A DNA stretch of 46,662 bases from Saccharothrix sp. ST-888 (GCF_000955975.1 NZ_JYJF01000051.1:1-46662), one strand, 5' to 3'; shown: positions 33,261 through 42,020, counted from the first letter of the stretch. Numbers and translations are program-made. Notes: generated from the sequence alone by a model not told the origin.

Positions 33261-33758
33261 ATGACCACGACCGGATTGTCCTTCGATGTGGTGAGCATCG
33301 AGAAGCCCGATGATGTGAATGTGATCATCGGGCAGTCGCATTTCATCAAGACCGTGGAGGACCTGCATGAGGCGATGGCCGGGGCAGGCCCGCACCTGCG
33401 CTTCGGTATCGCCTTCTGCGAGGCCTCCGGCGACTGCCTGGTCCGCCGCTCCGGTAACGACGACGAGCTGGTGTCGCTGGCAGTGCGCAATGCGCAGGCG
33501 ATCGGGGCCGGCCACTCCTTCGTGATCCTGTTGCGCGAGGGCTATCCGGTCAACGTCCTCAACGCCGTCAAGCTCGTGCCTGAGCTGTGTGGCATCTTCT
33601 GCGCCACCGCCAACCCCGTGGACGTCCTGCTCGCCGTCACCGAGCAGGGCCGCGGCGTGATCGGCGTGGTCGACGGCGTACCACCGGTCGGTGTCGAGAC
33701 CGACGACGACGCCGCGGACCGGCACCGCCTGCTACGGCGGATCGGCTACAAACTCTGA
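33261..33758 (+). CDS. Adenosine-specific kinase (PF04008 family)
   Basis: 165 residues from ATG 33261, with AGGAGG about eight bases upstream. The whole chain matches the small adenosine-specific kinase family first described in archaea: VVSIEKPDDVNVIIGQSHFI, then TVEDLHEAMA, RFGIAFCEASGDCLVRRSGN, GAGHSFVILLREGYPVNVLN and IFCATANPVDVLLAVTEQGR. It is unrelated to ribokinase-type adenosine kinases. The family is reported to phosphorylate adenosine using ATP. The gene is intact although its upstream neighbour is truncated, so it may still be used in nucleoside salvage during stress. Its own promoter was not identified. Confidence 0.92.
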   Translation: MTTTGLSFDVVSIEKPDDVNVIIGQSHFIKTVEDLHEAMAGAGPHLRFGIAFCEASGDCLVRRSGNDDELVSLAVRNAQAIGAGHSFVILLREGYPVNVLNAVKLVPELCGIFCATANPVDVLLAVTEQGRGVIGVVDGVPPVGVETDDDAADRHRLLRRIGYKL

Positions 33759-34049
33759 GCTCGTTGTTCTATCTCGGTGCCATCTTCTACTGAACGAGGC
33801 TGTGCCGCTGCGCGCGGAGTCACCGCTCCGCGGGCGGCTCGCCTCCTTTGCCGCGCCCCCCTTGTGCCGGGCCGCTGCGGCCTTTCACCCGGCTCGCTGT
33901 CGCGGCCCGGCTCTGCGAAGGCTCGGTCGGACCTCTCATCGTGAGGGCCGAGCGGCGGTCGTCGTCCAGGTCGTCCCTGCCGCGCCGCCCGTCCGCGGCC
34001 TGCGCCGCACGGGTCACCACGGGGCCGGGCGGACCGCGCAGGATCCACG

Positions 34050-34160
34050 CGCCGGCGGAACGGCGAGCGCCGCACCCGCGAGCGGGCCGAGCAGGTGGAG
34101 CCAGAGCAGCCCACCGGGGCCGCCCACCAGGGCGGAGGCCAGGCTGCGGGCCGGCTTCCT
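34050..34160 (-). pseudogene. Aquaporin (MIP) C-terminal scrap
   Basis: The minus strand reads KPARSLASALVGGPGGLLWL then HLLGPLAGAALAV, which matches the second NPA box (here KPA) and the sixth membrane helix of an aquaporin or glycerol facilitator. The rest of the protein is missing. The same open frame runs on from an enoyl-CoA hydratase remnant upstream, so the two pieces have been brought together by deletion. Between 33759 and 34049 I see no gene. Confidence 0.55.
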
Positions 34161-34318
34161 CGAGGCCTGCCCTCGCAGAACCGCAGGAACACCCCACTCC
34201 CCCAGGCTCGACCCGCGCACCCGCACAGGCAACCCGGTATCGGGCCGCGCCCGGTACGCCGGTGTCAGCGAAACCGCTCGTGAGCGGCTCGCGCACCAGC
34301 CTGTGCCGACGCCCGGCG

Positions 34319-34589
34319 CGTAGCCCGCCACCGCGGCGATCACCGGCTTGCGCAGCCGTCCCAGCTCGTCCCAGGCGGCGAACCAGTCGCCGAGGCAGGC
34401 GTCGACGAAGGTGAGCGCCTGTATCTCCCTGATGTCGGCGCCGGCCGCGAAGGCCTTCTCCGAGCCGGTGACGACCAGCGCGCCGATCTCCGGATCCCGG
34501 TCGAAGGCCCCGGCGGCATCGACGGCCTCGTTCATCACCTCGGTGTTGAGCGCGTTCAGCGCCTTCGGCCGGTTCAGCGTGATCAGTCC
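34319..34589 (-). pseudogene. Enoyl-CoA hydratase/isomerase, internal fragment
   Basis: The frame reads LITLNRPKALNALNTEVM, ALVVTGSEKAFAAGADIREI and RKPVIAAVAGYA, the crotonase-fold N-terminal half including the first oxyanion-hole segment (AAGADI). The start residues are missing, and after GYA, where LGGGCELA is expected, the frame becomes unrelated sequence. About 90 of the usual 255 residues are left. It is a dead gene. Confidence 0.85.
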
Positions 34590-34629
34590 ACCCGGTCCTT
34601 GCGTTCCACCGGGATCGTCTCCGGAGACG

Positions 34630-34857
34630 GTGGCCGCGCCACGGACGGTATCCACCGAGGAGTGGATCGCGCTTGTGCGTGCCCGGTGGTTGGCGGGCGC
34701 CTGGGACGACATCCTCTACGGTCACACAGAGGTCGACCTCACTACCGCCGTCGCGGAGTTGGAGGCGCAGAGCGCCATGGGAAAGGACCTGCTCCGGATC
34801 ATGCAAGACGCGATCGAGATGTCCGTGGAGGTTGTCCAGGAAAGTCTCTCCTCGTAG
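34630..34857 (+). CDS. Short acidic helical protein or C-terminal fragment, unknown
   Basis: The last 65 residues (TEEWIALVRARWLAGAWDDI onwards, ending EMSVEVVQESLSS) have good codon bias and predicted helical character. GTG 34630 is a possible start with GGAG close upstream (three bases), which is unusually tight. It may be the tail of a longer gene whose front was lost next to the hydratase remnant. I do not recognise it. Confidence 0.4.
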   Translation: MAAPRTVSTEEWIALVRARWLAGAWDDILYGHTEVDLTTAVAELEAQSAMGKDLLRIMQDAIEMSVEVVQESLSS

Positions 34858-34952
34858 ATTCTCCGACCCGCGCAGGCATGCCCGGTGGGTGATCGGAGAG
34901 GGTGCTTCGGCGACGATGAAGCAGCCGTCTTCCGGACAGTGAGAAGAAGTGA

Positions 34953-35135
34953 CCTCGGATGACTTTGTCGGTGGCCGTGACGCCGACCGAGTTGGTACCG
35001 GCGGTGGTCGGGGTGCCGCTGATCAGGCCGGTCGAGGAGTTGATCGACAGGCCGGCCTGACTAGCCGCTGGTGCTGTAGGTCAGGGTCTGGCCCGAGGCG
35101 GAGTCGGTGGCGTGGATCTGCAGCGAGACCGCGGT
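34953..35135 (-). pseudogene. Putative Ig-like (He_PIG-type) repeat of a secreted protein, frameshifted
   Basis: One frame reads AVSLQIHATDSASGQTLTYS and stops at 35061. The next frame continues AGLSINSSTGLISGTPTTAG and TNSVTVTATD. Joined, they form one cadherin/Ig-like repeat with the hallmark GLSINSSTGLISGTPT. Only this single repeat of what is normally a large exported protein remains. Confidence 0.75.
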
Positions 35136-35205
35136 GCCGCTCCGGGAGCCGGGCTCGGAACGCCCAACGGCCTCGCAGCCTTCAAGGGTTGACAGCCGCA
35201 GCCCC

Positions 35206-35238
35206 GAGTGCCCGCCGGTCCCGCGCCGACGGGCACTC
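35206..35238. terminator. Terminator hairpin after the COG4705 gene
   Basis: Arms gagtgcccgccgg (35206-35218) and ccgacgggcactc (35226-35238) pair with one mismatch around a seven-base loop. They lie 32 bases downstream of the minus-strand stop at 35271. Confidence 0.65.
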
Positions 35239-35270
35239 CGCTGTCCGGGCATGGCCCGAAGCGCGCTCGC

Positions 35271-36524
35271 TCAGCTGAGCGAGGTGAGGAGGGTGTTGAG
35301 GGCCTCGACCTCGGTGGCCTTGCCCGGGTTCGGGGCGCGCAGCGCCTTCAGGACGTGGTCGATTTCGCCGTCGAGGAAGGTCCAGGCCTGCTCGCTCTTG
35401 GGCTCGAGAGTGGGCTGGTCGTCGTCCCAAGCCTTCTCGAGGTCGGTGACGCGGGCGGTCGCGGCTGCCTGATTGCCCGAATTGAGCTTCGCCAGGGTGT
35501 CAGCTGTGATCGTGTGGAACTTCGCGATCTCAGCCGGAGGGAACGACGACGTCGCCTGGTCCGGGGTGAGAGCGGCGGACGCGGGTGCAGGGGTGTCACC
35601 CTCACCGGCCGCAGCCGCGTGCGGCTGCTGGTGCGCCCAGACGAGAAGCGCCGCGGTCGCGACCGCCACGACGGCGTAGTAACCGAGCATGATCCGCTCA
35701 CGCACCGGGTTAGCCGCCCGTGGGGTACGGGTCAGATCGTGGGGCTCGATGACGTCGCTGCGGCTGCGCGTGAGGTAGAGGACCGTCGCGAGGATCGCGA
35801 CCAGGAAGATCACGCTGGTCACCGCGGTGCCGAAGCCCAGGCCGCCGTCGCTGCCGGGCGAGGCGAGCCAGTCGCCGAGGTTGGCTCCGAGCGGGCGGGT
35901 GAGGACGTAGGCCAGCCAGAAGGAGAGCACCACGCCGGCGCCGAGGCGCCACGCGACCACGACCGCCACGATCAACCCGAGAGGAAGGAGCACGGAGATG
36001 CCCGGGGGCCAGCCGGTCAGGTCCAAGGTCCAGTCGCCGGTCGCGGTGCCGAGGGCGAAGGTGACCAGGACCGCGAGCCAGTAGAAGAGTTCACGGGGAC
36101 GGGTGATGATGCTGTGGATCGACAGGGTCCGCTCGCGGGCGTACCAGATCCCGAAGACGATGGCGAGGACGCCGGCGAACACGCTGCTACTCACCGCGAG
36201 GGGAACGCCCTGGCTGTCGGTGAGGATGTCCGTGTAAAGGGTGCCGGTCACGCTCAGCACCACGACGGTGAGCCAGTACACGAACGGGATGTAGCGCTTG
36301 GTGCTGAGTTGCCAGCCCAAGACACCGGCCAGAACGGCGGTGAATATCAACGAGGTGTTGATCAGACCAACGCCGAGAGCCGTGTTGATCCAGTCAGCGA
36401 AGCTCTCGCCGACCGTGGTGCACAAGACTTTGATCACCCAAAACCAGATCGTGACCTCAGGAACCTTGTTCAGCATCCGGCGGGCGTCGGGCATGGCCGT
36501 GGGCCGTTCAGTGGTGGTAGCCAT
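35271..36524 (-). CDS. COG4705-type polytopic membrane protein with C-terminal helical domain
   Basis: 417 residues from ATG 36524. The N-terminal 285 residues hold about nine membrane segments, with the family start MLNKVPEVTIWFWVIKVLCT and TTVGESFADWIN, then repeats of the same type (FWLAYVLTRPLGANLGDWLA). After a tenth segment (IMLGYYAVVAVATAALLVWA) comes an exported helical domain rich in Ala/Glu (KFHTITADTLAKLNSGNQAA). It is divergent from a response-regulator/kinase pair with 84 bases between starts. This partnership recurs in actinomycetes, so the two-component system probably controls it. Its transport substrate or function is unknown. Confidence 0.88.
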   Translation of the reverse strand: MATTTERPTAMPDARRMLNKVPEVTIWFWVIKVLCTTVGESFADWINTALGVGLINTSLIFTAVLAGVLGWQLSTKRYIPFVYWLTVVVLSVTGTLYTDILTDSQGVPLAVSSSVFAGVLAIVFGIWYARERTLSIHSIITRPRELFYWLAVLVTFALGTATGDWTLDLTGWPPGISVLLPLGLIVAVVVAWRLGAGVVLSFWLAYVLTRPLGANLGDWLASPGSDGGLGFGTAVTSVIFLVAILATVLYLTRSRSDVIEPHDLTRTPRAANPVRERIMLGYYAVVAVATAALLVWAHQQPHAAAAGEGDTPAPASAALTPDQATSSFPPAEIAKFHTITADTLAKLNSGNQAAATARVTDLEKAWDDDQPTLEPKSEQAWTFLDGEIDHVLKALRAPNPGKATEVEALNTLLTSLS

Positions 36525-36608
36525 GAGGGCGAGGCTGACACATCGGACCTGAACACAACCTGAGCACCGGTTGCCGGGATACGCCGCGGCCGGGCAATAC
36601 TGGCCTGC

Positions 36609-37277
36609 ATGACTGCTCACCGCGTGCTGGTCGTCGAGGACGACCACGGACTTCGCGACGTGCTCGCCCGAGGCCTGCGCGAGGAGCACTTCGAGGTGCT
36701 CACCGCCGCCGACGGGGCGGGCGCGCTGCGCGCCGTCCACGACCGGGTGGACGCCGTAGTCCTGGACATCGGTCTGCCCGACTCCGATGGGCGTGACGTC
36801 TGCCACGCCATGCGTGCCGCGGGCTTCGACGCGCCCGTACTCTTCCTCACCGCCCACGACGCGCTGGCCGACCGACTGTCGGGCTTCTCAGCCGGGGGCG
36901 ACGACTACCTCGCCAAGCCCTTCCACCTGACCGAGCTCGCCGCCCGGGTACGCGCTGCGCTGCGCCGCAACGGGCGCGAGCCCGGCATGGAGGTGGACGG
37001 CCTGCGGCTGGACCCGATCGCGCACGTGCTGGAGCCCACAAGCGGCGAGGCGGTGGCACTCACCCCGACCGAGTTCAGACTGTTGGCCTGCCTGATGTCC
37101 GCCCCCGGCGCGGTGGTCCGCAGGCGGACGCTGCTGCGGGCGGGGTGGCCCGAGGGCGCCCAGGTCAGTGACAACACCCTCGACCAGTACCTGGTGCGCC
37201 TGCGGCGCAAGCTGCGGGAGGCGGGCAGCGCGCAGGGCATCCTGACGGTGCGTGGCGTGGGGTACCGCTTCGCATGA
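36609..37277 (+). CDS. OmpR-family response regulator
   Basis: 222 residues. The receiver domain has the acidic pair in VVEDDHG, phospho-acceptor Asp53 in VLDIGLPD, Thr in LFLTAHDA and Lys in DDYLAKPFHL. The C-terminal winged helix is complete (LTPTEFRLLACLMSAPGAVV, then SDNTLDQYLVRLRRKL and ILTVRGVGYRFA). It activates or represses DNA in response to the kinase encoded seven bases downstream, probably including the divergent COG4705 gene. Confidence 0.95.
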   Translation: MTAHRVLVVEDDHGLRDVLARGLREEHFEVLTAADGAGALRAVHDRVDAVVLDIGLPDSDGRDVCHAMRAAGFDAPVLFLTAHDALADRLSGFSAGGDDYLAKPFHLTELAARVRAALRRNGREPGMEVDGLRLDPIAHVLEPTSGEAVALTPTEFRLLACLMSAPGAVVRRRTLLRAGWPEGAQVSDNTLDQYLVRLRRKLREAGSAQGILTVRGVGYRFA

Positions 37278-37284
37278 GGACCAC

Positions 37285-38628
37285 ATGAAGAGCATGAGAG
37301 CCCCTGCCACCCTGCGCGGCCGCCTCGCCCTGCTCGCGCTGGCCACCACCGCGATCTGGGTCGCCGTGCTCACCACTATCTTCAACGTGGAGCTGGGCGC
37401 GCGCCTGCGCCAGCAGGCCGACGACCTGGTGCGCACCCGCGCGGCGGCGGTGGCCGCGACCGTGGAGGCTCAGCCGGACGGTCGGATCGTGGTGCGTGAG
37501 CCGACCGACGACACGGCGCTCGACGTCGGCATCTGGATCTACCAGGGCGCCACGGCGATCGAGCGCCCCAGCGCATCGAGTACGCTCCAGGACCGTGCGG
37601 ACCACCTGGCCGGGAACGGAGAGACCTTCGCGGACACCTCCGAACCGCACGCCTTCCGGATGTACGCGCTGCCGGTCATGGCAGGGGACCGCCAGGTGGG
37701 CACGGTTGTTGCCTCGGTCGGTCTGGACGCGTACCACGTCACCGCCCGGGCGGTGCTGGCCGGTTCGATAGGGCTCTGCGTGCTGCTGCTCGGCGGCACC
37801 TACCTGGTGACCCGCACGGTGGTCAGCCGGGCCCTGCGGCCGGTGGGCCAGATGAGCGCCCAGGCCTCCGAGTGGAGCGAACACGGCACCGCCCAGAGGT
37901 TCGGCGCCGATGGCCACCTCGCCGAGCTCGCGGGGCTCGCCGGCAACCTCGACGAACTCCTCGACCGGCAGGCCGCCGTGCTGCGCCACGAGCAGCAGCT
38001 GACCGCCGAGCTCTCCCACGAGCTGCGCACCCCCCTGGCCAGGATCACCGCCGAGACCGACTGGCTCACCGCCCGTCCCCGGGGCGCCGACGACCGGCGT
38101 GCCTCGCACGAGGCCATCGCTACCGCCGCGGCCCAGATGCAGCGGATCTGCGAGACGCTGCTCTCCGAGGCCCGTACCCGCAACGACCAGGTGCCCGGTC
38201 GCTGCGCTGTGGACGACGTGGCCCGCGCACTGGCCCGGCGCAGCTCCGAGGAACACCCCGAGGCTCCGTCCGTCACCGTGGTCGGCGACGGCGCGACCGC
38301 AGGCATCTCCGACGGGCTCATGGAGCGCATCCTTACGCCGCTGCTCGACAACGCCCGCCGTTACGCGGTGCACCGGATCACTGTGGAGTCCGAGCGGCGG
38401 CCCGGCGGGGTGCAGGTGGCGGTGGTCGACGACGGCTGTGGCGTGCCCGCGTCGGTGGGCGCGGCCGTCTTCGAGGCGGGCCGCCGCGCCCACCCGGGCG
38501 ACGGCCACGACGGTGCAGGCCTCGGCCTTCCCCTGGCCCGCCGCCTCGCCCGCGCCGCCGGGGGCGACATCACCCTCGCGGACTCGTCCGACGGCGCGAG
38601 GTTCGTGGTCTCGCTTCCCGCAGGTTGA
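37285..38628 (+). CDS. Two-component sensor histidine kinase
   Basis: 447 residues from ATG 37285; GTG 37252 would overlap the regulator gene. Two membrane segments (LALLALATTAIWVAVLTTIF and AGSIGLCVLLLGGTYLV) flank an exported sensor of about 120 residues. A HAMP-like region, HisKA with His245 in AELSHELRTPLARI, and an HATPase domain follow. The ATPase shows LTPLLDNARRYA as N-box, VVDDGCGVP as G1 and HDGAGLGLPLARRLA as G2. It partners the regulator immediately upstream. The ligand of the sensor domain is not deducible. Confidence 0.94.
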   Translation: MKSMRAPATLRGRLALLALATTAIWVAVLTTIFNVELGARLRQQADDLVRTRAAAVAATVEAQPDGRIVVREPTDDTALDVGIWIYQGATAIERPSASSTLQDRADHLAGNGETFADTSEPHAFRMYALPVMAGDRQVGTVVASVGLDAYHVTARAVLAGSIGLCVLLLGGTYLVTRTVVSRALRPVGQMSAQASEWSEHGTAQRFGADGHLAELAGLAGNLDELLDRQAAVLRHEQQLTAELSHELRTPLARITAETDWLTARPRGADDRRASHEAIATAAAQMQRICETLLSEARTRNDQVPGRCAVDDVARALARRSSEEHPEAPSVTVVGDGATAGISDGLMERILTPLLDNARRYAVHRITVESERRPGGVQVAVVDDGCGVPASVGAAVFEAGRRAHPGDGHDGAGLGLPLARRLARAAGGDITLADSSDGARFVVSLPAG

Positions 38629-39270
38629 CGGACGGGACACGGCTCCCAGGCCCCGCACCGCGGCTGCCGGCGCGCGGCGGGCGGCAAGCGCGTGCCACAC
38701 CGCCGCACCCGAGCCGTGCTGCTCCAGTGTGAGTTCTCGGTCTATGGCACCGGCTGCTCACAGTTGTGACGTGTGCCGTGTCCGTTGAGCGAGAGCGTCC
38801 CGATGAGTGCCGGACCCGGCCCGTGTCGCTCGTTGAGCGACTTCGGAGTTCAGGCACTTCGCAAAGCGGCTGGACACAGGTCCAGTTGATGTGGCTTCTT
38901 GAGCCCAGGACGGCAGTGCGCAGGGTGCTGACATTGCCACACCGACTCCTCCCGCTGCGAGGACGGCGTGATGTTCGCCGGCATCGACATCACCGCCAAC
39001 GCCGACCTCCTGGTCGACGGCACGCTGATCGATGCGCCGGTCCGGTCTGCAGCTCCGCCCCGCCGCCGTCTCGGCCTGCTGCTCCTGGTCGCTGTGGTGC
39101 CGCTGGGTCTGGTCCCGGGGCGGTGGGGGCGAGCGCCTGCTGCGCCTGGCCTCTGTCGTGGCTTGCCTGCGGCTCCTGCCCGTCGCCGACCTTGGCGGCG
39201 GCCCCGCCCGGCCGGGACATGGGGCGGCGTGGCACCTCTGCGGGCACCAGGGGTTGTCGGCGTGTGGGGG
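38629..39270. other. Intergenic region without a clear gene
   Basis: A plus-strand frame from ATG 38968, with GAGG eight bases upstream, starts MMFAGIDITANADLLVDGTL and then loses protein character after about 25 codons. It could be the scrap of a transposase (DGTLI motif) but is too short to assign. Around 38790-38850 the sequence ttgagcga appears twice in a stretch that could be a regulatory or recombination scar. Confidence 0.35.
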
Positions 39271-39696
39271 TCAGTTCTGGGGGTCGGGCAGCAGGACCAG
39301 GCTTTCGACGTCGTGCGGATCGGTGCGTGCGGCCAGGACGACGACTTCCTGGGTCGGGCTCCGGTTGATCGGCTGGTGGGGCACGCTCGGGGGGATGTAG
39401 ACGAAGTCACCGGCCCGGGCGACGGTGACCTCGGCCAGCTCGGGCCCGTGGCGGACCTCGATCTCGCCACTGAGGATGTAGATCGCGCTCTCGTGGTCGG
39501 CGTGGAGGTGGGCCTGCTCGGTGGTGAGCGGTGGGATGACCAGGCGGCTCAGGCACAGCTGGCGCGACCCCGCACGTTCCCTGGTGATGCCGCGCTGCGC
39601 GCGGCCGCCCTGTGGGGCGACGATCGCCTGGGGGGCGGGCAGGACGGTGAGCCGGTCCGCAGCCGGCGGAGCGGGTGCGGGATCGTACGTTGTCAT
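39271..39696 (-). CDS. Cupin-domain protein
   Basis: 141 residues from ATG 39696, with GGAGG five bases upstream. A single cupin barrel with both metal motifs is present: LTTEQAHLHADHESAIYILS (motif 1, HxH...E) and YIPPSVPHQPINRS (motif 2, final His). A metal is probably bound and a small dioxygenase- or binding-type function is possible. The N-terminal 30 residues are Pro/Ala-rich. It seems monocistronic. The substrate cannot be told from context. Confidence 0.88.
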   Translation of the reverse strand: MTTYDPAPAPPAADRLTVLPAPQAIVAPQGGRAQRGITRERAGSRQLCLSRLVIPPLTTEQAHLHADHESAIYILSGEIEVRHGPELAEVTVARAGDFVYIPPSVPHQPINRSPTQEVVVLAARTDPHDVESLVLLPDPQN

Positions 39697-39841
39697 GGGG
39701 TCCTCCGTGATCTTTCGCGGGCTCCCGACACTAGGGGGATGTCCTCGACACCTTGTGGTGTTCGCCGACGAACGGCCGGAATCTGACGTCCCGTGACGCA
39801 CACCGGCCGCTTCAGGCGGCGATGTCCTGACAGCCGGTTCG

Positions 39842-39960
39842 GTGCGCGACCCGACCGCCGGCACCCTGACGAGACGCTACGACCCGGACCACGACCTGGC
39901 CCTCCAGTGCGCGCTGCGCCGGGAGCTCCTTGAGGAGCTCGGCCTCGACCTGGCCGCTCT
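39842..39960 (+). pseudogene. Nudix-box fragment
   Basis: The frame reads LTRRYDPDHDLALQCALRRE then LLEELGLDLAAL. ALRRELLEELGLD matches the core of a Nudix box (REx2EExG), but the preceding Gly/Glu part and most of the fold are missing. It ends at about 39960, where an IS5-type transposase scrap on the opposite strand begins. Confidence 0.5.
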
Positions 39961-39962
39961 AC

Positions 39963-40067
39963 CCGCGGCGGAGCGGGGGGCAGCAGCGGAGCCACGCGCT
40001 CCCACAGGTCATCGGGAACGAGATCAACACGCGCCCGGACACCCTGCCGACGAAGATCGCCGAGCAT
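39963..40067 (-). mobile_element. IS5-family transposase, N-terminal scrap
   Basis: The minus strand reads RVDLVPDDLWERVAPLLPPA then PPR, the very typical N-terminus of IS5-family transposases, and is then broken off. The sequence before it (to about 40100, including tgatcgtttcagaaagag) may hold the element's end, but no matching inverted repeat was found. Confidence 0.7.
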
Positions 40068-40345
40068 AAGACCCGCAGCTCAACTCTTTCTGAAACGATC
40101 AGTTGACCGTCGCCGCCAAGACCGGGAAAGTGGGCGCCAACCGCCGCGCCCAGGTAAATTCGCCCATTGAGGAGAATCCGTGCCGGGCGATGGCGTCGGA
40201 ACCTGTCCGGCATGCCCATCGGTCATCCGCCCTCGTTCTGTCCCGTGGATCTCGTTGGACGAGAGGGGTCATCTGCCTACGGACCTACGCACACCTCAAG
40301 GTGCCCGCTGTTTTCGTGGGCAATGACATGCAAGGGACGGTAACG

Positions 40346-41122
40346 ATGGTGATCAGCCGTCGTCAGTTCTCGCTTCTGGGCGCGGGAGTCGCAGCAACCA
40401 CGCTTTCTGCGGCTCCGACAGCCCGGGAGGCAACCCGTGACCACAAGCCCGCAGTACGCAATGTCGTACTCGTACACGGCGCCTACGCGGATGGCTCTTC
40501 CTGGGCGAAGGTCATCCCACTACTGCAAGCGGCGGGAATGAACGTCATCGCGGTGCAGAACCCGCTCACGTCTCTCGCTGACGATGTCGCCGCCACGAAC
40601 TTCGCACTGGCTCGGCAACACGGGCCCACGGTCCTGGTCGCACACTCCTATGGCGGCACCGTCATCTCCCAGGCCGGGCTCGCCCCGAACGTCACCGGAC
40701 TCGTCTACGTCGCCGCCCGTGCCCCGGAAGCCGGCGAAGACTTCGCTGCGCTGTCCGCGAAGTTCCCCACCCCTCCGGTCAACTCCGGGATCATCACCTC
40801 GGGCGGCTTCAGGTTTCTGAGCCAGCCGGCGTTCCTCCAGGACTTCGCGAACGGCGTGCCCAGGAAGGAGGCCCTCGTGCTCTACGCGGCCCAAGGGCCG
40901 CTCTCGACCACTCCGCCCACCACGAGCATCGCCGCCTGGCACCAGAAGCCGTCTTGGTACGCAGTCTCGAAGAACGACCGCACCATCAATCCCGAGCTTG
41001 AGCACTTCATGGCCCAGCGCATGAACGCCACGACCATCGAGGTCGACGCAGGCCACCTGTCGCTCGTGACGCACCCTGAAGTGATCAGCAGGCTCATTCT
41101 GCAAGCCGCGACCCAAAGCTGA
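40346..41122 (+). CDS. Tat-exported alpha/beta hydrolase
   Basis: 258 residues from ATG 40346; ATG 40328 is the alternative start. A twin-arginine signal (SRRQFSLLGAGVAATTLSAA) opens the protein. The hydrolase fold follows: NVVLVHGAYADGSSWAKVIP with the oxyanion-hole HG, nucleophile Ser in VLVAHSYGGTVISQ, and catalytic His in IEVDAGHLSLVTHP. It is close to the EstC-like group of esterases that are common in soil bacteria. Export suggests an extracellular ester or xenobiotic substrate. It lies between IS scraps at 39963 and 41284, which suggests acquisition or local rearrangement. No operon partners. Confidence 0.92.
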   Translation: MVISRRQFSLLGAGVAATTLSAAPTAREATRDHKPAVRNVVLVHGAYADGSSWAKVIPLLQAAGMNVIAVQNPLTSLADDVAATNFALARQHGPTVLVAHSYGGTVISQAGLAPNVTGLVYVAARAPEAGEDFAALSAKFPTPPVNSGIITSGGFRFLSQPAFLQDFANGVPRKEALVLYAAQGPLSTTPPTTSIAAWHQKPSWYAVSKNDRTINPELEHFMAQRMNATTIEVDAGHLSLVTHPEVISRLILQAATQS

Positions 41123-41283
41123 CACCAAATCAGTCACGCCGGGTGCATATTGATCCGAAACTCAAAGGCTTCCGTCTGTCGGGCCGCTGACCTTCGGAGA
41201 CGTGCTGCAAGGCCAGGATCCGGAGCGTTTCGGGTCAATAGAAGAGAACGTCACAGGAACGTGCACCTTACCCTTGTCGATAA

Positions 41284-41484
41284 CCTCATCCTGGCGTCGC
41301 TCGTTCCTCGTTCTACGCCTGGCGCGCCGGTGAGCAGGACCGCCGTGCCCGCGAGCGGGTGGAGGACCTCCTCGCGGCGGAGATCACGGTGATCCACATG
41401 GCGTCCAAACTGCCGTTGGCCGCGCTGCGGATGGCGGCCGGCCGCGGAAGCCTGGAGCGCGGCTGCATCTTTCACTCGGATCGC
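41284..41484 (+). mobile_element. IS3-family transposase (OrfB), two pieces joined in frame
   Basis: The frame starts VARSSFYAWRAGEQDRRARE and continues RVEDLLAAEITVIHMASK, the N-terminus of an IS3-type OrfB. It then jumps in frame at about 41410 to LPLAALRMAAGR and GCIFHSDR, from the DDE catalytic core (normally HSDRGSQY). The region between, and everything after HSDR, is missing. Confidence 0.8.
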
Positions 41485-41586
41485 CTGCTGAACGCCATCG
41501 GCGAGTTCCCGGGCCGGGAAATCGTACGCCAATGGCTGAAGGCAGGCGTGATCGACGGCGGACGCTTCACCCGGCCGGGCCACGGC
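41485..41586 (+). mobile_element. Group II intron reverse-transcriptase fragment
   Basis: Directly in frame after the IS3 HSDR motif the protein reads LLNAIGEFPGREIVRQWLKA then GVIDGGRFTRPGHG. This matches the stretch just before the TPQGG motif of bacterial group II intron maturases. The fragment stops exactly where TPQGG is expected. No intron domain V was found. Confidence 0.75.
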
Positions 41587-41592
41587 AACGTG

Positions 41593-41699
41593 GCCCGGCT
41601 ACCCGACCGCCACCGTGCGGTGGCGACCCGGTATGACAAACACTTGCCTGCCGCTGCCAGGCCACCATCACCATCGCCGTCATCAACGACTGGCTATGA
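41593..41699 (+). mobile_element. IS5-family transposase, C-terminal scrap with frameshift
   Basis: The same open frame continues RLPDRHRAVATRYDK. After a shift the next frame reads LACRCQATITIAVINDWL and stops at 41699. Joined, this is the C-terminus of an IS5-type transposase (ATRYDKLACRYQATI-like). Confidence 0.75.
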
Positions 41700-41723
41700 G
41701 CCCACTTCTCAAATAGGCCAGGG

Positions 41724-42020
41724 CTACACCGCGCTGGTCGCCGACTGCACAGCCCGGCCGACATCGCCTGGCAGGCAGGCATGGCCGAACTGCTCGACGC
41801 GGTCGACGGCCTTTCGGCCGAGGGCGTCGACGCCGCCGGCCTGTCGGATACGAACCTTCGAGGCGGTCGCCGCGTTGATCCAGTCCTCGAGAGCAGGCTT
41901 GCCGCGGTCGGCGCCTGCTGCGAGCGCGTCACGCCAGGCGACACCCGCGATCACGTTCGCGCCTCCGGTGTCCTGGCCGGTCCGAGACGGTGTCAGCGGG
42001 TCCGCGTCGGTGCAGGTCAT
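41724..42020 (-). CDS. Unidentified 98-residue frame among mobile-element scraps
   Basis: The product contains ANVIAGVAWRDALAAGADRG and ALEDWINAATASKVRIRQAG, which reads like genuine helical protein. Codon bias is moderate and no Shine-Dalgarno is clear. It could be part of a transposase or plasmid protein. I cannot assign it. Confidence 0.3.
   Translation of the reverse strand: MTCTDADPLTPSRTGQDTGGANVIAGVAWRDALAAGADRGKPALEDWINAATASKVRIRQAGGVDALGRKAVDRVEQFGHACLPGDVGRAVQSATSAV

Noticed and set aside
41284..41699. Intact transposon or composite element around the hydrolase
   Set aside because: Only fragments of IS3, IS5 and group II intron proteins are present. No matching inverted repeats or target-site duplications were found.
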